A stretch of DNA of 64,000 bases from DASQPR01 sp963727415 (GTDB taxonomy: Bacteria > Actinomycetota > Actinomycetes > Mycobacteriales > Micromonosporaceae), in assembly GCA_963727415.1 (NCBI GenBank), contig CAVSGF010000003.1, positions 124,001 through 188,000 on the forward strand, written 5' to 3'. The position numbers and the translations under genes are program-made. Of the stretch, positions 8,426 to 16,244 are shown piece by piece. Numbering within the stretch: the stretch's first letter is position 1; each line of letters starts with the position of its first letter. The notes beneath the pieces were generated by a model. The model was not told where the DNA came from. It saw only the letters and a program-made list of their open reading frames with translations, and made no database searches.

Positions 8426-8974
8426 GTGGCCGACCATCGCCGAGGCCGTCAGCCCATACGCGTTACCAAGGCTGTCGGCGCGCTCGCGGCGGCGGGTGTG
8501 GCCGGCGTCGGCTTTGCCATTTTCGGCTTTGTCCAGGCGAACTCCGGCCCCCAAGCCCCGGCCGCGACGGTCGGCAGCACGGTTGTCATAACTCCGACCA
8601 GCCAACCCGCGAGTCAACCCGCGAGTCAACCCGCGAGTTCAGCCTCGGCCACGCCACCCACGGCACCTCCAACGACCGGCGCGACCTCCGGTGCGTCCAC
8701 ACAATCGGCCACGATCGGCTCCGCCGCCAATCCGGCGACCCAGCCGGCGCCGGTGCCCCAAGCAAAACAGCTGTCGACGACTCACGTGCCCACGTCGTCA
8801 CCGTCGCCCAGCGCCACGACCAGCCCGCAGACGACCAGCCCACAAACGACCACATCGCAGACGCCGGCCGCCAGCCCATCGTCGGCTCCAACCAGTGCGA
8901 GTCCGAGCCCGACCGTAGCTCCCTCAACGCCTGGCCCGGCTTCTCCGGCACCCACGCAAACACCGACCAGCTAG
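8426..8974 (+). CDS. Pro/Ser/Thr-rich membrane-anchored protein
   Basis: Protein of 182 residues. A short basic N-terminus (RRGRQPIRVTK) precedes one hydrophobic segment (residues about 18-38, ending FAIFGFVQA) and then a long low-complexity extracytoplasmic tail of Ala, Pro, Ser, Thr and Gln, including the ASQP repeats. No folded domain is visible. Start GTG 8426 has AAGGAG five bases ahead. The function is unknown; such tails act as cell-wall-spanning spacers or glycosylated stalks. Confidence 0.6.
   Translation: MADHRRGRQPIRVTKAVGALAAAGVAGVGFAIFGFVQANSGPQAPAATVGSTVVITPTSQPASQPASQPASSASATPPTAPPTTGATSGASTQSATIGSAANPATQPAPVPQAKQLSTTHVPTSSPSPSATTSPQTTSPQTTTSQTPAASPSSAPTSASPSPTVAPSTPGPASPAPTQTPTS
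8603..8638 (+). repeat. Three tandem 12-bp repeats inside the Pro/Ser/Thr-rich gene
   Basis: CAACCCGCGAGT is repeated three times exactly, encoding repeated Gln-Pro-Ala-Ser. Being in frame, it can change tail length by slippage without breaking the gene. Confidence 0.8.
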
Positions 8975-8991
8975 AAGCCTGAAAGTCCCCA

Positions 8992-9025
8992 GTTAGCCCC
9001 CGCCGCAGCGGCCGCCGGGGTTAAC
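8992..9025 (+). terminator. GC-rich hairpin after the Pro/Ser/Thr-rich gene
   Basis: GTTAGCCCC at 8992-9000 faces GGGGTTAAC at 9017-9025 with a GC-rich inner stem. It lies 17 bases past the stop at 8974 and fits a rho-independent-like terminator without a T-run. The remaining intergenic bases up to 9246 show no gene. Confidence 0.45.
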
Positions 9026-9246
9026 CGCGCCCGTGTCAGCCCGGCTGATCTTCAGCCTGCCGCGCCCCCTTAGCTCCGCTCACGCGGCGATAACCGGGTG
9101 CCGCGCCGGGGCGATCTTCGTTGAATCTTTGCCGTTCGCCGGTGGGATGTTCGTCGCGGCCCGGCAGTGTGGAAGATGGCCAAGGCAAGAGGCCTGGCCG
9201 GGACGCTCGGGCGATAGGTCTGGGTACGGGAGAAGGGAGCCCGGCG

Positions 9247-9513
9247 ATGATGGGCTGGTACGGCGGCGGAATGGGCTGGGGCGGTTGGTTCGGGATGGGA
9301 CTGTTCTGGCTGTTGCTGCTCGCGGTGATTGTCTTTCTGGTGGTGCGGTTGCTGCCCGGGGCGGGCCAGAGCGGTTCCGGTCAGGGTGGTGGCCAGCGGC
9401 AGGAGTCGCCTGAGGAGATTCTGGACCGGCGGTTCGCCCAAGGGGAAATCGACGTGGAGACCTACCAGATGCAGCGCGCGGCGCTGGTACAAGCAAGGGG
9501 AACGAAGAAGTGA
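9247..9513 (+). CDS. SHOCT-domain small membrane protein
   Basis: Protein of 88 residues. It starts with a Gly/Trp/Met-rich stretch (MMGWYGGGMGWGGWFGMG), then one membrane helix (LFWLLLLAVIVFLVVRLL) and a C-terminal SHOCT motif (PEEILDRRFAQGEIDVETYQ). SHOCT domains are short alpha-helical modules often found at the ends of membrane proteins and thought to mediate oligomerisation. GAAGGGAG lies seven bases before ATG 9247. It is the first gene of a four-gene operon and overlaps the next by four bases (GTGA), so the two are probably translated together. Confidence 0.82.
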   Translation: MMGWYGGGMGWGGWFGMGLFWLLLLAVIVFLVVRLLPGAGQSGSGQGGGQRQESPEEILDRRFAQGEIDVETYQMQRAALVQARGTKK

Positions 9514-10244
9514 ACGGCGTGCGGCGGGGATGGCTGGTCGCCGCGCTGGTGGTCGTGGTGCTGGCGCTGGCCGGCAGCGTGGCTGCCGTGGCGGCCGGCG
9601 TGGGTCGGACCTCGTCCGCGCGTGAGCCGGCCCGGTCTCAGACCGGCTATGGGCCGGGGATGATGGGCGGGGCCGGCACGGGAATGATGGGCGGGGCCGG
9701 CACGGGAATGATGGGCGAGGCCTCCGCGGGGACGTGGCAGACCGATGGCCGGTACGGGTTACCCGGCGACGGGCAGGCGGTGGGCACGATGGCGGCCGCG
9801 AAGGCGCGGGCGCAGGCGTTTGCCGATCAGCTTGGTGATGGGCTGCATGCTGGTGAGGTGATGCAGTTCTCCAACGGCTACTACAGTGAACTGCTCACGG
9901 CTGAAGGGAAGGGCGCCACCGAGGTCCTGATCGACGCGGGCAGCGGAGCGGTCAGCATCGAGTACGGCCCGGCGATGATGTGGAACACCCGCTACGGCAT
10001 GCACCCGGCTGGGGACGTAACGGCATCGGTCTCCGCCGAACAGGCGGTCGCCGACGCGCAGGCGTGGCTGGACGCCCGGCACACCGGGTTGACCGCGGGT
10101 GAGGCGACGGCCTTCCCCGGCTACTACACCCTGCACACGCTGAAGGACGGAAAAATCGTCGGCATGATGTCCATCAACTCCGTGAGCGGGGCTGCCTGGT
10201 ACCACACCTGGCACGGCACATTCATCGCCATGGTCGGAGATTAG
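9510..10244 (+). CDS. Exported protein with Met-rich repeats and PepSY-like repeats
   Basis: Protein of 244 residues with an N-terminal signal or anchor helix (LVAALVVVVLALAGSVAAVA). It then carries repeated GMMGGAGT units and two similar PepSY-like segments (about residues 92-160 and 172-244), recognisable by AKARAQAFADQLGDGLHAGE / EQAVADAQAWLDARHTGLTA, each followed by a Y-rich beta strand. PepSY domains are extracytoplasmic inhibitory or sensory modules. Methionine clusters outside the membrane often bind Cu(I), so a metal-sensing or buffering role linked to the following two-component system is plausible but inferred. Confidence 0.7.
   Translation: MNGVRRGWLVAALVVVVLALAGSVAAVAAGVGRTSSAREPARSQTGYGPGMMGGAGTGMMGGAGTGMMGEASAGTWQTDGRYGLPGDGQAVGTMAAAKARAQAFADQLGDGLHAGEVMQFSNGYYSELLTAEGKGATEVLIDAGSGAVSIEYGPAMMWNTRYGMHPAGDVTASVSAEQAVADAQAWLDARHTGLTAGEATAFPGYYTLHTLKDGKIVGMMSINSVSGAAWYHTWHGTFIAMVGD
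9660..9716 (+). repeat. 24-bp tandem repeat encoding GMMGGAGT units
   Basis: Two exact 24-base copies (9660-9683, 9684-9707), each beginning ATGATGGGCGGGGCC, and a nine-base third start. They are in frame and give the Met-Met repeats of the exported protein. Confidence 0.8.
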
Positions 10245-10246
10245 GA

Positions 10247-10984
10247 ATGGGCGTTGACGCCGGAACCTCGGGGCCGGGTTCGGCGGGACTGCGAGCGCTG
10301 GTCGTGGATGATGAGCCGGCCTTGCTGCGGGCGGTGACCGGGTACCTGCAACGAGAGGGCTTCATCGTGGCCACCGCGGCTGACGGTGAGTCCGCTCTGC
10401 GGGCGGCGCGGGCGGACGTGCCGGACGTGGTGGTGCTGGACCTGATGCTGCCCGGCATCGACGGGGTCGAGGTGTGCCGGGTTTTGCGCACGTTCACCGA
10501 CGCCTACGTCATCATGCTGACCGCCCGCGCCGACGAGGTGGACAAGCTGATCGGGCTGTCCGTCGGTGCCGACGACTACCTGACCAAACCGTTCAGCCCC
10601 CGGGAGTTGGTGGCCCGCATCCGCACCCTGTTGCGCCGCCCACGCCACGTGTCGGGGACGGCCGGTAGCGGGCCGGACGGCGATGAACAGCAGTTCGGGT
10701 CGCTGACCCTCGACCCAGCGGCGCGGGAGGTTCGCCTGCGCGGTCAGATCGTCGATCTGACCCGCACCGAGTTCGACGTCCTCGCCACGCTGGCCGCCCG
10801 GCCCCGGCAGGCGTTCACCCGCCGCCAGCTCATCGACGCCGTATGGGGCGGCGACTGGGTCGGCGACGAGCACCTGGTCGACATCCACGTCGGGCACGTA
10901 CGCCGCAAGCTGGGTGATGATCCCGCCGACCCCCGCTACATCCTGACCGTGCGCGGCATCGGTTACCGGATGGGTCCGGGATGA
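10247..10984 (+). CDS. OmpR/PhoB-family response regulator
   Basis: Protein of 245 residues. The receiver domain (residues about 15-130) has acidic DD at 21-22, phospho-acceptor Asp65 in VVVLDLMLPG, Thr in MLTARAD and Lys in TKPFSPRE. The winged-helix output domain (about 150-243) ends in VWGGDWVGDEHLVDIHVGHV and GIGYRMG. ATG 10247 is two bases past the stop of the PepSY-like gene, and its 3' end overlaps the kinase gene by four bases (ATGA). It is the cytoplasmic half of the two-component system encoded here and probably controls this operon; no operator was identified. Confidence 0.93.
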   Translation: MGVDAGTSGPGSAGLRALVVDDEPALLRAVTGYLQREGFIVATAADGESALRAARADVPDVVVLDLMLPGIDGVEVCRVLRTFTDAYVIMLTARADEVDKLIGLSVGADDYLTKPFSPRELVARIRTLLRRPRHVSGTAGSGPDGDEQQFGSLTLDPAAREVRLRGQIVDLTRTEFDVLATLAARPRQAFTRRQLIDAVWGGDWVGDEHLVDIHVGHVRRKLGDDPADPRYILTVRGIGYRMGPG

Positions 10985-12279
10985 CCCACCCGCCCGCCCG
11001 CGACCTGGTAGCCAGCGGCAGCCGGACGGCACCCGGGTCACCGGAGGCCATGCCGGCCCGCCGTCGTCGGATGCGGGGAGCCCGGCTGGCCGCCCTGGGG
11101 CTGGGTGCCCGGCTGTTCGCGGCGATGGCACTGGTCGTGTGTGCCGGTGCGGGCACCCTGCTGGTGGTAGCGCTGCTGGTCGCGCCGCCGGTGTTCGGCA
11201 CCCACCTGCGCCGCTCCGGAATGCCGGACCTCACCCCGACCGTGCAGACCCACGTCGACCGGGCGTTCACTCAGGCCACCTTGATCTCGCTGACGGCCGG
11301 GATCACCGCGGCGGTACTAGCCGCCGGGCTGGTCACCTGGCTCGTTGCCCGCCGGCTGGCGGCCCCGGTCGCCGACCTGGCCGCCACCACCACCCGGCTG
11401 GCCCATGGCAACTACGACACCGACCTGACCGACCCGCGGCTCGGTCCGGAGTTCGCGGCACTGACCGCCTCCGTCAACCAACTGGCCCGCAAGCTAGCCA
11501 CGTCGGAACACACCCGGCGTCGGCTGCTGGCCGACCTCGGCCACGAGCTACGCACACCCATCGCGTCGCTGGAAGCGACCGTGGAAGGGATTACCGACGG
11601 CGTGCTGCCGATGGATAGTGAGACCCTTGACACCCTCGCCGAACAGACGTCACGGCTGCACCGGCTGGTCGTTGACCTGGAATCCGTGTCCCGCGCCGAG
11701 GAACGACAACTCGCGTTGCACCCGCGCCCCGCCCGGCTGGCCGACCTCGCCCGCCGGGCCGCTACCGCGCTGCGGCCCCGCTATCAGGCCAGCGGTGTCG
11801 ACCTGCAGATCCGCGCCGACGACCCCGGCCCGACCGTCAACGTGGACCACGATCGCATCGTGGAGGCGCTGATGAACCTGCTCGACAACGCCCTGCGTCA
11901 TACCGCGGCCGGAGGTACCGTCACCATCACCATCGATCAACCGACCGGCGTCGCGCGGCAGCCGGACAACCATCGCGGGCAGGCACGAGTGTCCATCGCC
12001 GACACCGGCGAAGGATTCGCACCCGAACACGCCGCGCTGCTATTCGAGCGCTTCTACCGTACTGACGCCACCCGCGGCCCCGAGACATCTGCTACCGCCA
12101 GCGCCCCATCCGGCCACGCGCCCGGCCAGCACGGGTCCGGGATCGGCCTGACCATCACCCGAGCGATCATCCAGGCCCACAACGGCACCATCGCCGCGCA
12201 CTCGGACGGTCCAGGCCACGGTGCCACCTTCACCATCGTGCTCCCGGCCCACGCCCCACGCCGATCCGCCCAGGACTGA
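10981..12279 (+). CDS. HAMP-domain sensor histidine kinase
   Basis: Sensor kinase of 432 residues. Two membrane helices (about residues 40-62 and 98-120) enclose a short extracytoplasmic loop of roughly 30-40 residues, followed by a HAMP domain (RRLAAPVADLAATTTRLAHG). The H-box is DLGHELRTPIASLEATVEG, and the ATPase has N-box NLLDNALRHT, G1 DTGEGFAPEH and G2 GSGIGLTITRAI. The small outer loop suggests that it senses through a partner, for which the upstream SHOCT and PepSY-like proteins are candidates. It pairs with the response regulator with which it overlaps. Confidence 0.92.
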   Translation: MTHPPARDLVASGSRTAPGSPEAMPARRRRMRGARLAALGLGARLFAAMALVVCAGAGTLLVVALLVAPPVFGTHLRRSGMPDLTPTVQTHVDRAFTQATLISLTAGITAAVLAAGLVTWLVARRLAAPVADLAATTTRLAHGNYDTDLTDPRLGPEFAALTASVNQLARKLATSEHTRRRLLADLGHELRTPIASLEATVEGITDGVLPMDSETLDTLAEQTSRLHRLVVDLESVSRAEERQLALHPRPARLADLARRAATALRPRYQASGVDLQIRADDPGPTVNVDHDRIVEALMNLLDNALRHTAAGGTVTITIDQPTGVARQPDNHRGQARVSIADTGEGFAPEHAALLFERFYRTDATRGPETSATASAPSGHAPGQHGSGIGLTITRAIIQAHNGTIAAHSDGPGHGATFTIVLPAHAPRRSAQD

Positions 12280-12343
12280 TCGACGCCTCGCGACTGTCGA
12301 TGAGTCGCTCACGGCCGCTCGATCTACTCCTGCCGAACGTTAG

Positions 12344-12424
12344 GTGCTTGTTCCGCACCTGCGTGGCTGGCCGGCGGCGCACTGGCCACCGCCTCGCCTC
12401 TGCCGACAGTCCAGGAACAAGCAC
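12344..12424. repeat. Inverted repeat between convergent genes
   Basis: GTGCTTGTTCC (12344-12354) is exactly inverted as GGAACAAGCAC (12414-12424), between the 3' ends of the kinase gene and the LysR gene. The same arms occur as an uninterrupted palindrome at 27044-27061. It may work as a bidirectional terminator or be a dispersed palindromic element. Confidence 0.5.
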
Positions 12425-13371
12425 TACGACCTTGAGGCTGATCGCTGCCCCCAGGTCGGCATCCAGACCTCAGCATCGGGCGCATCGGTCCGCCGGGCGT
12501 CGAGGTAGTCGCGAAGTCTGGCCAGAGCGGGATGGGCATTGTCATCGCGCCAGATCAGCGACATCGGGTAGACAGGGATTGGATCTCGGATCGTTATGCG
12601 TCGCAGGTCGTAGTTGTCTGGCCACAGATATCGTGAGCGTTCGCCGACCAGGGTCGCCAGATCCGAAGAGTCAGCGATTTCGTCCAGCAGGGCCTCGTTT
12701 CCGAAGACGGGACCGACCATGTCGATGGTGAGGCAGAACGCGGCGGCGAGTTCGTGGTAGTAGTCGGCCACCTCGCCGCGGGCGGCCAGGCCGGGCATCC
12801 AAATTCGATGTCCGGCAAGCTGCGCGGGCATGACGGTGCGGGCGTTGGCGAGCCGATGGCGGGGTCCGACGAGTAGCTCATGCGACTCGTTGATCATTCG
12901 GGCGGTGCTGATCGTCTCGGGCAGGTGCTGCCGCGAGGGAACGCCATGGAACGTGGCGTCGATCGTCCCGGCCTCGACAGCGGCGACCGCGGCATCAACG
13001 TCGGCGTCCAGAGTGACGACATCCAGCTCGATCTCGGGATGCATGCGGTAGAAGTCCTGGAGGAGTACCGCGGAGGCGATGCGCCGGTTGACGACATCGA
13101 CACGCAGCGCGCGCCGGCCGGGGCGCACGGAGGCGTCGGCTCTCTCTGCCGCCCGCAGGAGTTCGCGGGCGTGGGGCAGGAACGCCTGGCCATCGATCGT
13201 GAGCTGGGCGCCGCGGGCGGTACGGGTGAACAGGCGCACATCGAGGTTCTTCTCCAGCGATGCGATGCGCTTGGAGACGGCCTGCTGAGTGATCGACAGC
13301 GTCGCCGCGGCTTCCTGGAACTGCCCAGCATCCGCGGCGACGACAAAGGTGCGCACGGCGTCGAGATCCAC
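12424..13371 (-). CDS. LysR-family transcriptional regulator
   Basis: Protein of 315 residues with an N-terminal winged helix-turn-helix typical of LysR proteins (MDLDAVRTFVVAADAGQFQE, then SITQQAVSKRIASLEKNLDV) and a periplasmic-binding-protein-like effector domain from about residue 90. Length is normal. It is divergent from an MFS transporter gene, the classic arrangement in which LysR controls the neighbour in response to the transported compound. The ligand is not predictable. The 231-base intergenic region holds two short dyads that could be its binding sites. Confidence 0.9.
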   Translation of the reverse strand: MDLDAVRTFVVAADAGQFQEAAATLSITQQAVSKRIASLEKNLDVRLFTRTARGAQLTIDGQAFLPHARELLRAAERADASVRPGRRALRVDVVNRRIASAVLLQDFYRMHPEIELDVVTLDADVDAAVAAVEAGTIDATFHGVPSRQHLPETISTARMINESHELLVGPRHRLANARTVMPAQLAGHRIWMPGLAARGEVADYYHELAAAFCLTIDMVGPVFGNEALLDEIADSSDLATLVGERSRYLWPDNYDLRRITIRDPIPVYPMSLIWRDDNAHPALARLRDYLDARRTDAPDAEVWMPTWGQRSASRS

Positions 13372-13482
13372 GCACGAAAACCTACTAGGCCACGCGTTGG
13401 GGGTGCTGCGCGCGAGACCACGCCGCCGAAGGCCTTCAGGCCGGCCACAGCCCAGCCACGCAGTTCAGGAATAAGCACCAAG

Positions 13483-13574
13483 ACAACCACGGGTTGTGGC
13501 TCGCCGATCGACCGGTTGTTTGTGACCTCTCCACCGGCGTTGATTTGATTCCTGGTAGCTCAACGACAAGTTGT
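13483..13574. promoter_or_regulatory. Candidate LysR operator dyads
   Basis: Two dyads with the same core lie in the divergent region: ACAACC-N3-GGTTGT at 13483-13497 and ACAA-G-TTGT at 13566-13574. The second is 29 bases before the transporter start. LysR proteins bind paired interrupted dyads of this kind. Confidence 0.4.
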
Positions 13575-13602
13575 GTCCTGCGGCAGAACGATTCGGAGTT
13601 TA

Positions 13603-14889
13603 ATGGCGAGACGATCCCTGGGACGGCAGTTCGGCTGGCTATGGGCGGCCTATGCGGTCAGCACCTACGGCTCCGGGCTGGCGCTTGGGGCGTTCCCGCT
13701 GATCGCCGTGCTGGCTTTGCACGCCAGCACGGCACAGGTGTCGGCGTTGTCGGCAGTGGGGCCGGCGGTGGGTGCGCTGATCGCGCTGCCGCTCGCGCCG
13801 TGGGTGGAGCTTCATCGCAAGCGCCCGATCATGATCGCGATGGACCTGACCCGGTTCGCGGCCATGGCGACCGTCCCTGCTGCCTACGCCTTCGGCTGGC
13901 TCAGCTTGGCCCAGTTGCTGGTCGTGTCGGCGATGATTGCCGCCGCCAAGATCGCGTTCAACGCGGCCGGCGGCGCCTATCTCAAGACCCTCGTCCAGCC
14001 AGAGGACCTGCTGGTGGCCAGCGCGCGCTTCGAATCCACGAACTGGAGCTCCCTCGCGGTCGGACCACCGCTTGGCGGAGCCGCCATCGGCCTATTCGGA
14101 CCGGTCACCACAGTCGTGGCGGATGCGCTCAGCTACCTGTTCTCGGCACTGGGCATCACGGCGATCCATGATCACGCCAAAGCTCCTCAAAGGGCCGGTG
14201 CGCGCCAGGTCGGCGTCGGCGAGCTACTCGACGGATGGCGACATATCCTCTCCAACCCCGGCCTGCGGGCGCTCTACCTCAACAGCCTGGTCGTCAGTGG
14301 ACTGATCATGGCCACCGAGCCACTACTGGCGGTGCTCCTGCTCCGCCAACTCGGATTCCCGCCCTGGCAATACGGCCTTGTGTTCGCCGCCCCCTGCGTC
14401 GGTGGACTGGTCGGCTCCCGGCTGGCGCGCCGTGTCGTGGCCCGATACGGCCAGCACCGGATCCTCTGGACCGTCGGTACGCTGCGCGCCGTCTGGCTGC
14501 TTGGCCTGGCCTTCGTCCGTCCCGGTGTGGTCGGTCTCGTGACGGTGATGGCTGTCGAGCTGGCGATCATCGTCAACATGAGCCTGTACAACCCGGTCCT
14601 CGCCACCTACCGCCTCGAACACACTCCCAGGCACCGCGTCGCCCGGACCCTGTCCGCTTGGTCGATCAGCACCAGCATCGCCATCGCGATCTTTACCGAA
14701 CTCGGCGGGGTGCTCGCCGATGCCAGCAGCCCGCGCACCGCGCTAGCGATCGCGGGACTGCTCATCCTCGCCAGCCCGCTCCTGCTGCCGCGCCGCGAGC
14801 GCCCCGCGACCGTGGACGACCAAGAACCGGCCGCGGCCGGCTCAGCGGATCGACAGCCGTCTGCCGGTGTTGCGCCGGCAAAATCATGA
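13603..14889 (+). CDS. MFS transporter (multidrug efflux type)
   Basis: Integral membrane protein of 428 residues with about 12 hydrophobic helices and the MFS loop motif between helices 2 and 3 in a variant form (WVELHRKRPIMIAMDLTRF). The sequence resembles the MFS_3 / enterobactin-exporter type (LYLNSLVVSGLIMATEPLLA, GGLVGSRLARRVVARYG). ATG 13603 matches the usual N-terminus; GTG 13573 is a possible alternative. Substrate unknown, likely proton-driven export of a small hydrophobic compound under control of the divergent LysR gene. Confidence 0.85.
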   Translation: MARRSLGRQFGWLWAAYAVSTYGSGLALGAFPLIAVLALHASTAQVSALSAVGPAVGALIALPLAPWVELHRKRPIMIAMDLTRFAAMATVPAAYAFGWLSLAQLLVVSAMIAAAKIAFNAAGGAYLKTLVQPEDLLVASARFESTNWSSLAVGPPLGGAAIGLFGPVTTVVADALSYLFSALGITAIHDHAKAPQRAGARQVGVGELLDGWRHILSNPGLRALYLNSLVVSGLIMATEPLLAVLLLRQLGFPPWQYGLVFAAPCVGGLVGSRLARRVVARYGQHRILWTVGTLRAVWLLGLAFVRPGVVGLVTVMAVELAIIVNMSLYNPVLATYRLEHTPRHRVARTLSAWSISTSIAIAIFTELGGVLADASSPRTALAIAGLLILASPLLLPRRERPATVDDQEPAAAGSADRQPSAGVAPAKS

Positions 14890-14933
14890 CCCCGGTACTG
14901 GCCACAAAACGGGCCCTGCGGGTGCGGGCAGCA

Positions 14934-15284
14934 TCAGCCTGGATGCGTCCCGACCGTGTCACGAATCTTGGCACCTTCGGCCGCGTCCGCTGACCGTGCG
15001 CAGTGTGCGCAACAGAAGAAGTGGCCGCCGACCTCGACGCCATGCCCGATGATCTTGCATTGACAGTGCTCGCAGATCGGCGCAAGCCGCTGAATGGCAC
15101 ACTCGAAGGAGTCGAAGACGTGCGCGTCGCCGCTGGTCGTGCGAATCTCGAAGGCCAGCCAGTAGTCGTTTCCGCATACCTCGCAAATCGCCATGGCCCA
15201 TTCTGTCCCGGCGAACGTGTCTCGGAGGCGGAATCGCTCGGCGAAGTACTCGGACGAGCGTCCTGGCCGTACGTCGGCGTTCAT
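14934..15284 (-). CDS. Small cysteine-rich zinc-ribbon / metallothionein-like protein
   Basis: Protein of 116 residues. The conserved core has CEVCGN, then HVFDSFECAIQRLAPICEHC and FFCCAHC: paired CxxC-type clusters expected to bind zinc. This pattern is frequent in actinobacteria as a short uncharacterised metal-binding protein. ATG 15284 has AGGAGA upstream; an internal ATG at MAICEVCGN would give the shorter form often annotated. It converges on the MFS gene. No function is proposed beyond metal binding. Confidence 0.72.
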   Translation of the reverse strand: MNADVRPGRSSEYFAERFRLRDTFAGTEWAMAICEVCGNDYWLAFEIRTTSGDAHVFDSFECAIQRLAPICEHCQCKIIGHGVEVGGHFFCCAHCARSADAAEGAKIRDTVGTHPG

Positions 15285-15553
15285 GGCATCTCCTGGAGAC
15301 TGGCCGGCGTGTCCAGCGCGGGCCCTTGAGCAGGTACCGCCTCGCCGCGCCGCCGGGAGACCGGTGCCGTCCAAACCGGTCATCGTCATCCATGACCATG
15401 ACGTGCTGCAATACTGTGACTCGGTCTACGAGATGACCTGCGGCCAATTCGCGACTCACGAGCCAGGCGCCGTGACAGGGCTTGGCAGGCCACCTGGCCG
15501 GCCCCGGCCGACGTGGGTGACGCGGGGCGACCGCGGCGACAGAAGGGGTTGGC

Positions 15554-16138
15554 GTGCCAAAGATCCAAGCCTCGACCGTCGCCGAACATCGGGCCGCGCA
15601 ACGTGCCGCGCTGCTCGAGGCCGCCCGTTCCCTGTTGTCGCAGCACCCCGATCGGATTCCCGGCCTGGCCGATGTCGCTCAGCAGGCCGGTCTGGCCCGC
15701 TCCAGCGCGTACTCCTACTTCAAGTCCCGCACCGATATGTTCGACGCGCTCGTGGCCGACACGTTCCCTCGCTGGTCGGCGCATGTCGAGAAGCAGATGG
15801 ACGCCGCCCCCACACCGGGACGCAAGATCCTCGCCTACGTCGAGGCCAATCTTGAATTGGTCGCCCGGGGTGACCACGCCCTGGCCCGAGCGCTGGCGTC
15901 CGCCGGGAGCAGCGAGGCGCTCGCAACCTCCAGCCGTCTGCTGCACGACAGCCTGGAGGTGCCGCTCCGCACCGCGCTCGCCGACCACGGCGCCGCCGAC
16001 CCTGAGCGCATGGCCGAACTCGTCCAGTCGCTCGTCTACAGCCTCAGCCGAATGATCGAAAACGGGCTCTCGCTACGCAGAGCCACCGATCTCGCCCGCG
16101 AACTACTCGGTTCGTACGCACACCAGAAAGTCGCCTGA
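15554..16138 (+). CDS. TetR-family transcriptional regulator
   Basis: Protein of 194 residues with an N-terminal TetR helix-turn-helix (AALLEAARSLL, then GLADVAQQAGLARSSAYSYF) and a helical ligand-binding C-terminal domain. GTG 15554 has GAAGGGG nine bases upstream. It lies 106 bases before an MFS drug transporter gene on the same strand, and a dyad overlaps that transporter's promoter, so it is the likely local repressor. Confidence 0.9.
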   Translation: MPKIQASTVAEHRAAQRAALLEAARSLLSQHPDRIPGLADVAQQAGLARSSAYSYFKSRTDMFDALVADTFPRWSAHVEKQMDAAPTPGRKILAYVEANLELVARGDHALARALASAGSSEALATSSRLLHDSLEVPLRTALADHGAADPERMAELVQSLVYSLSRMIENGLSLRRATDLARELLGSYAHQKVA

Positions 16139-16206
16139 CCCCATCTCGCCTGGCCGCAACGGCATCCGGTCGATCACGTGGACGCCCGCCAGGTACACGG
16201 ATCGTC

Positions 16207-16237
16207 TTGACTTTTGCCGACACCGCGTCGGTAAGAT
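16207..16237 (+). promoter_or_regulatory. Promoter with overlapping TetR-type operator before the MFS gene
   Basis: TTGACT (16207-16212) and TAAGAT (16232-16237) look like -35 and -10 elements, 19 bases apart. Between and over them lies the dyad TTgCCGAC-ACCGC-GTCGGtAA (16214-16234; lower case marks the imperfect pair). The -10 is only seven bases from start codon GTG 16245, so the transcript is probably leaderless. Confidence 0.55.
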
Positions 16238-16244
16238 TCCCCCT

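Noticed and set aside
8603..8638. Short tandem repeats as a CRISPR array
   Set aside because: Units are 12 bases with no spacers, in frame in a Pro/Ser/Thr-rich gene.
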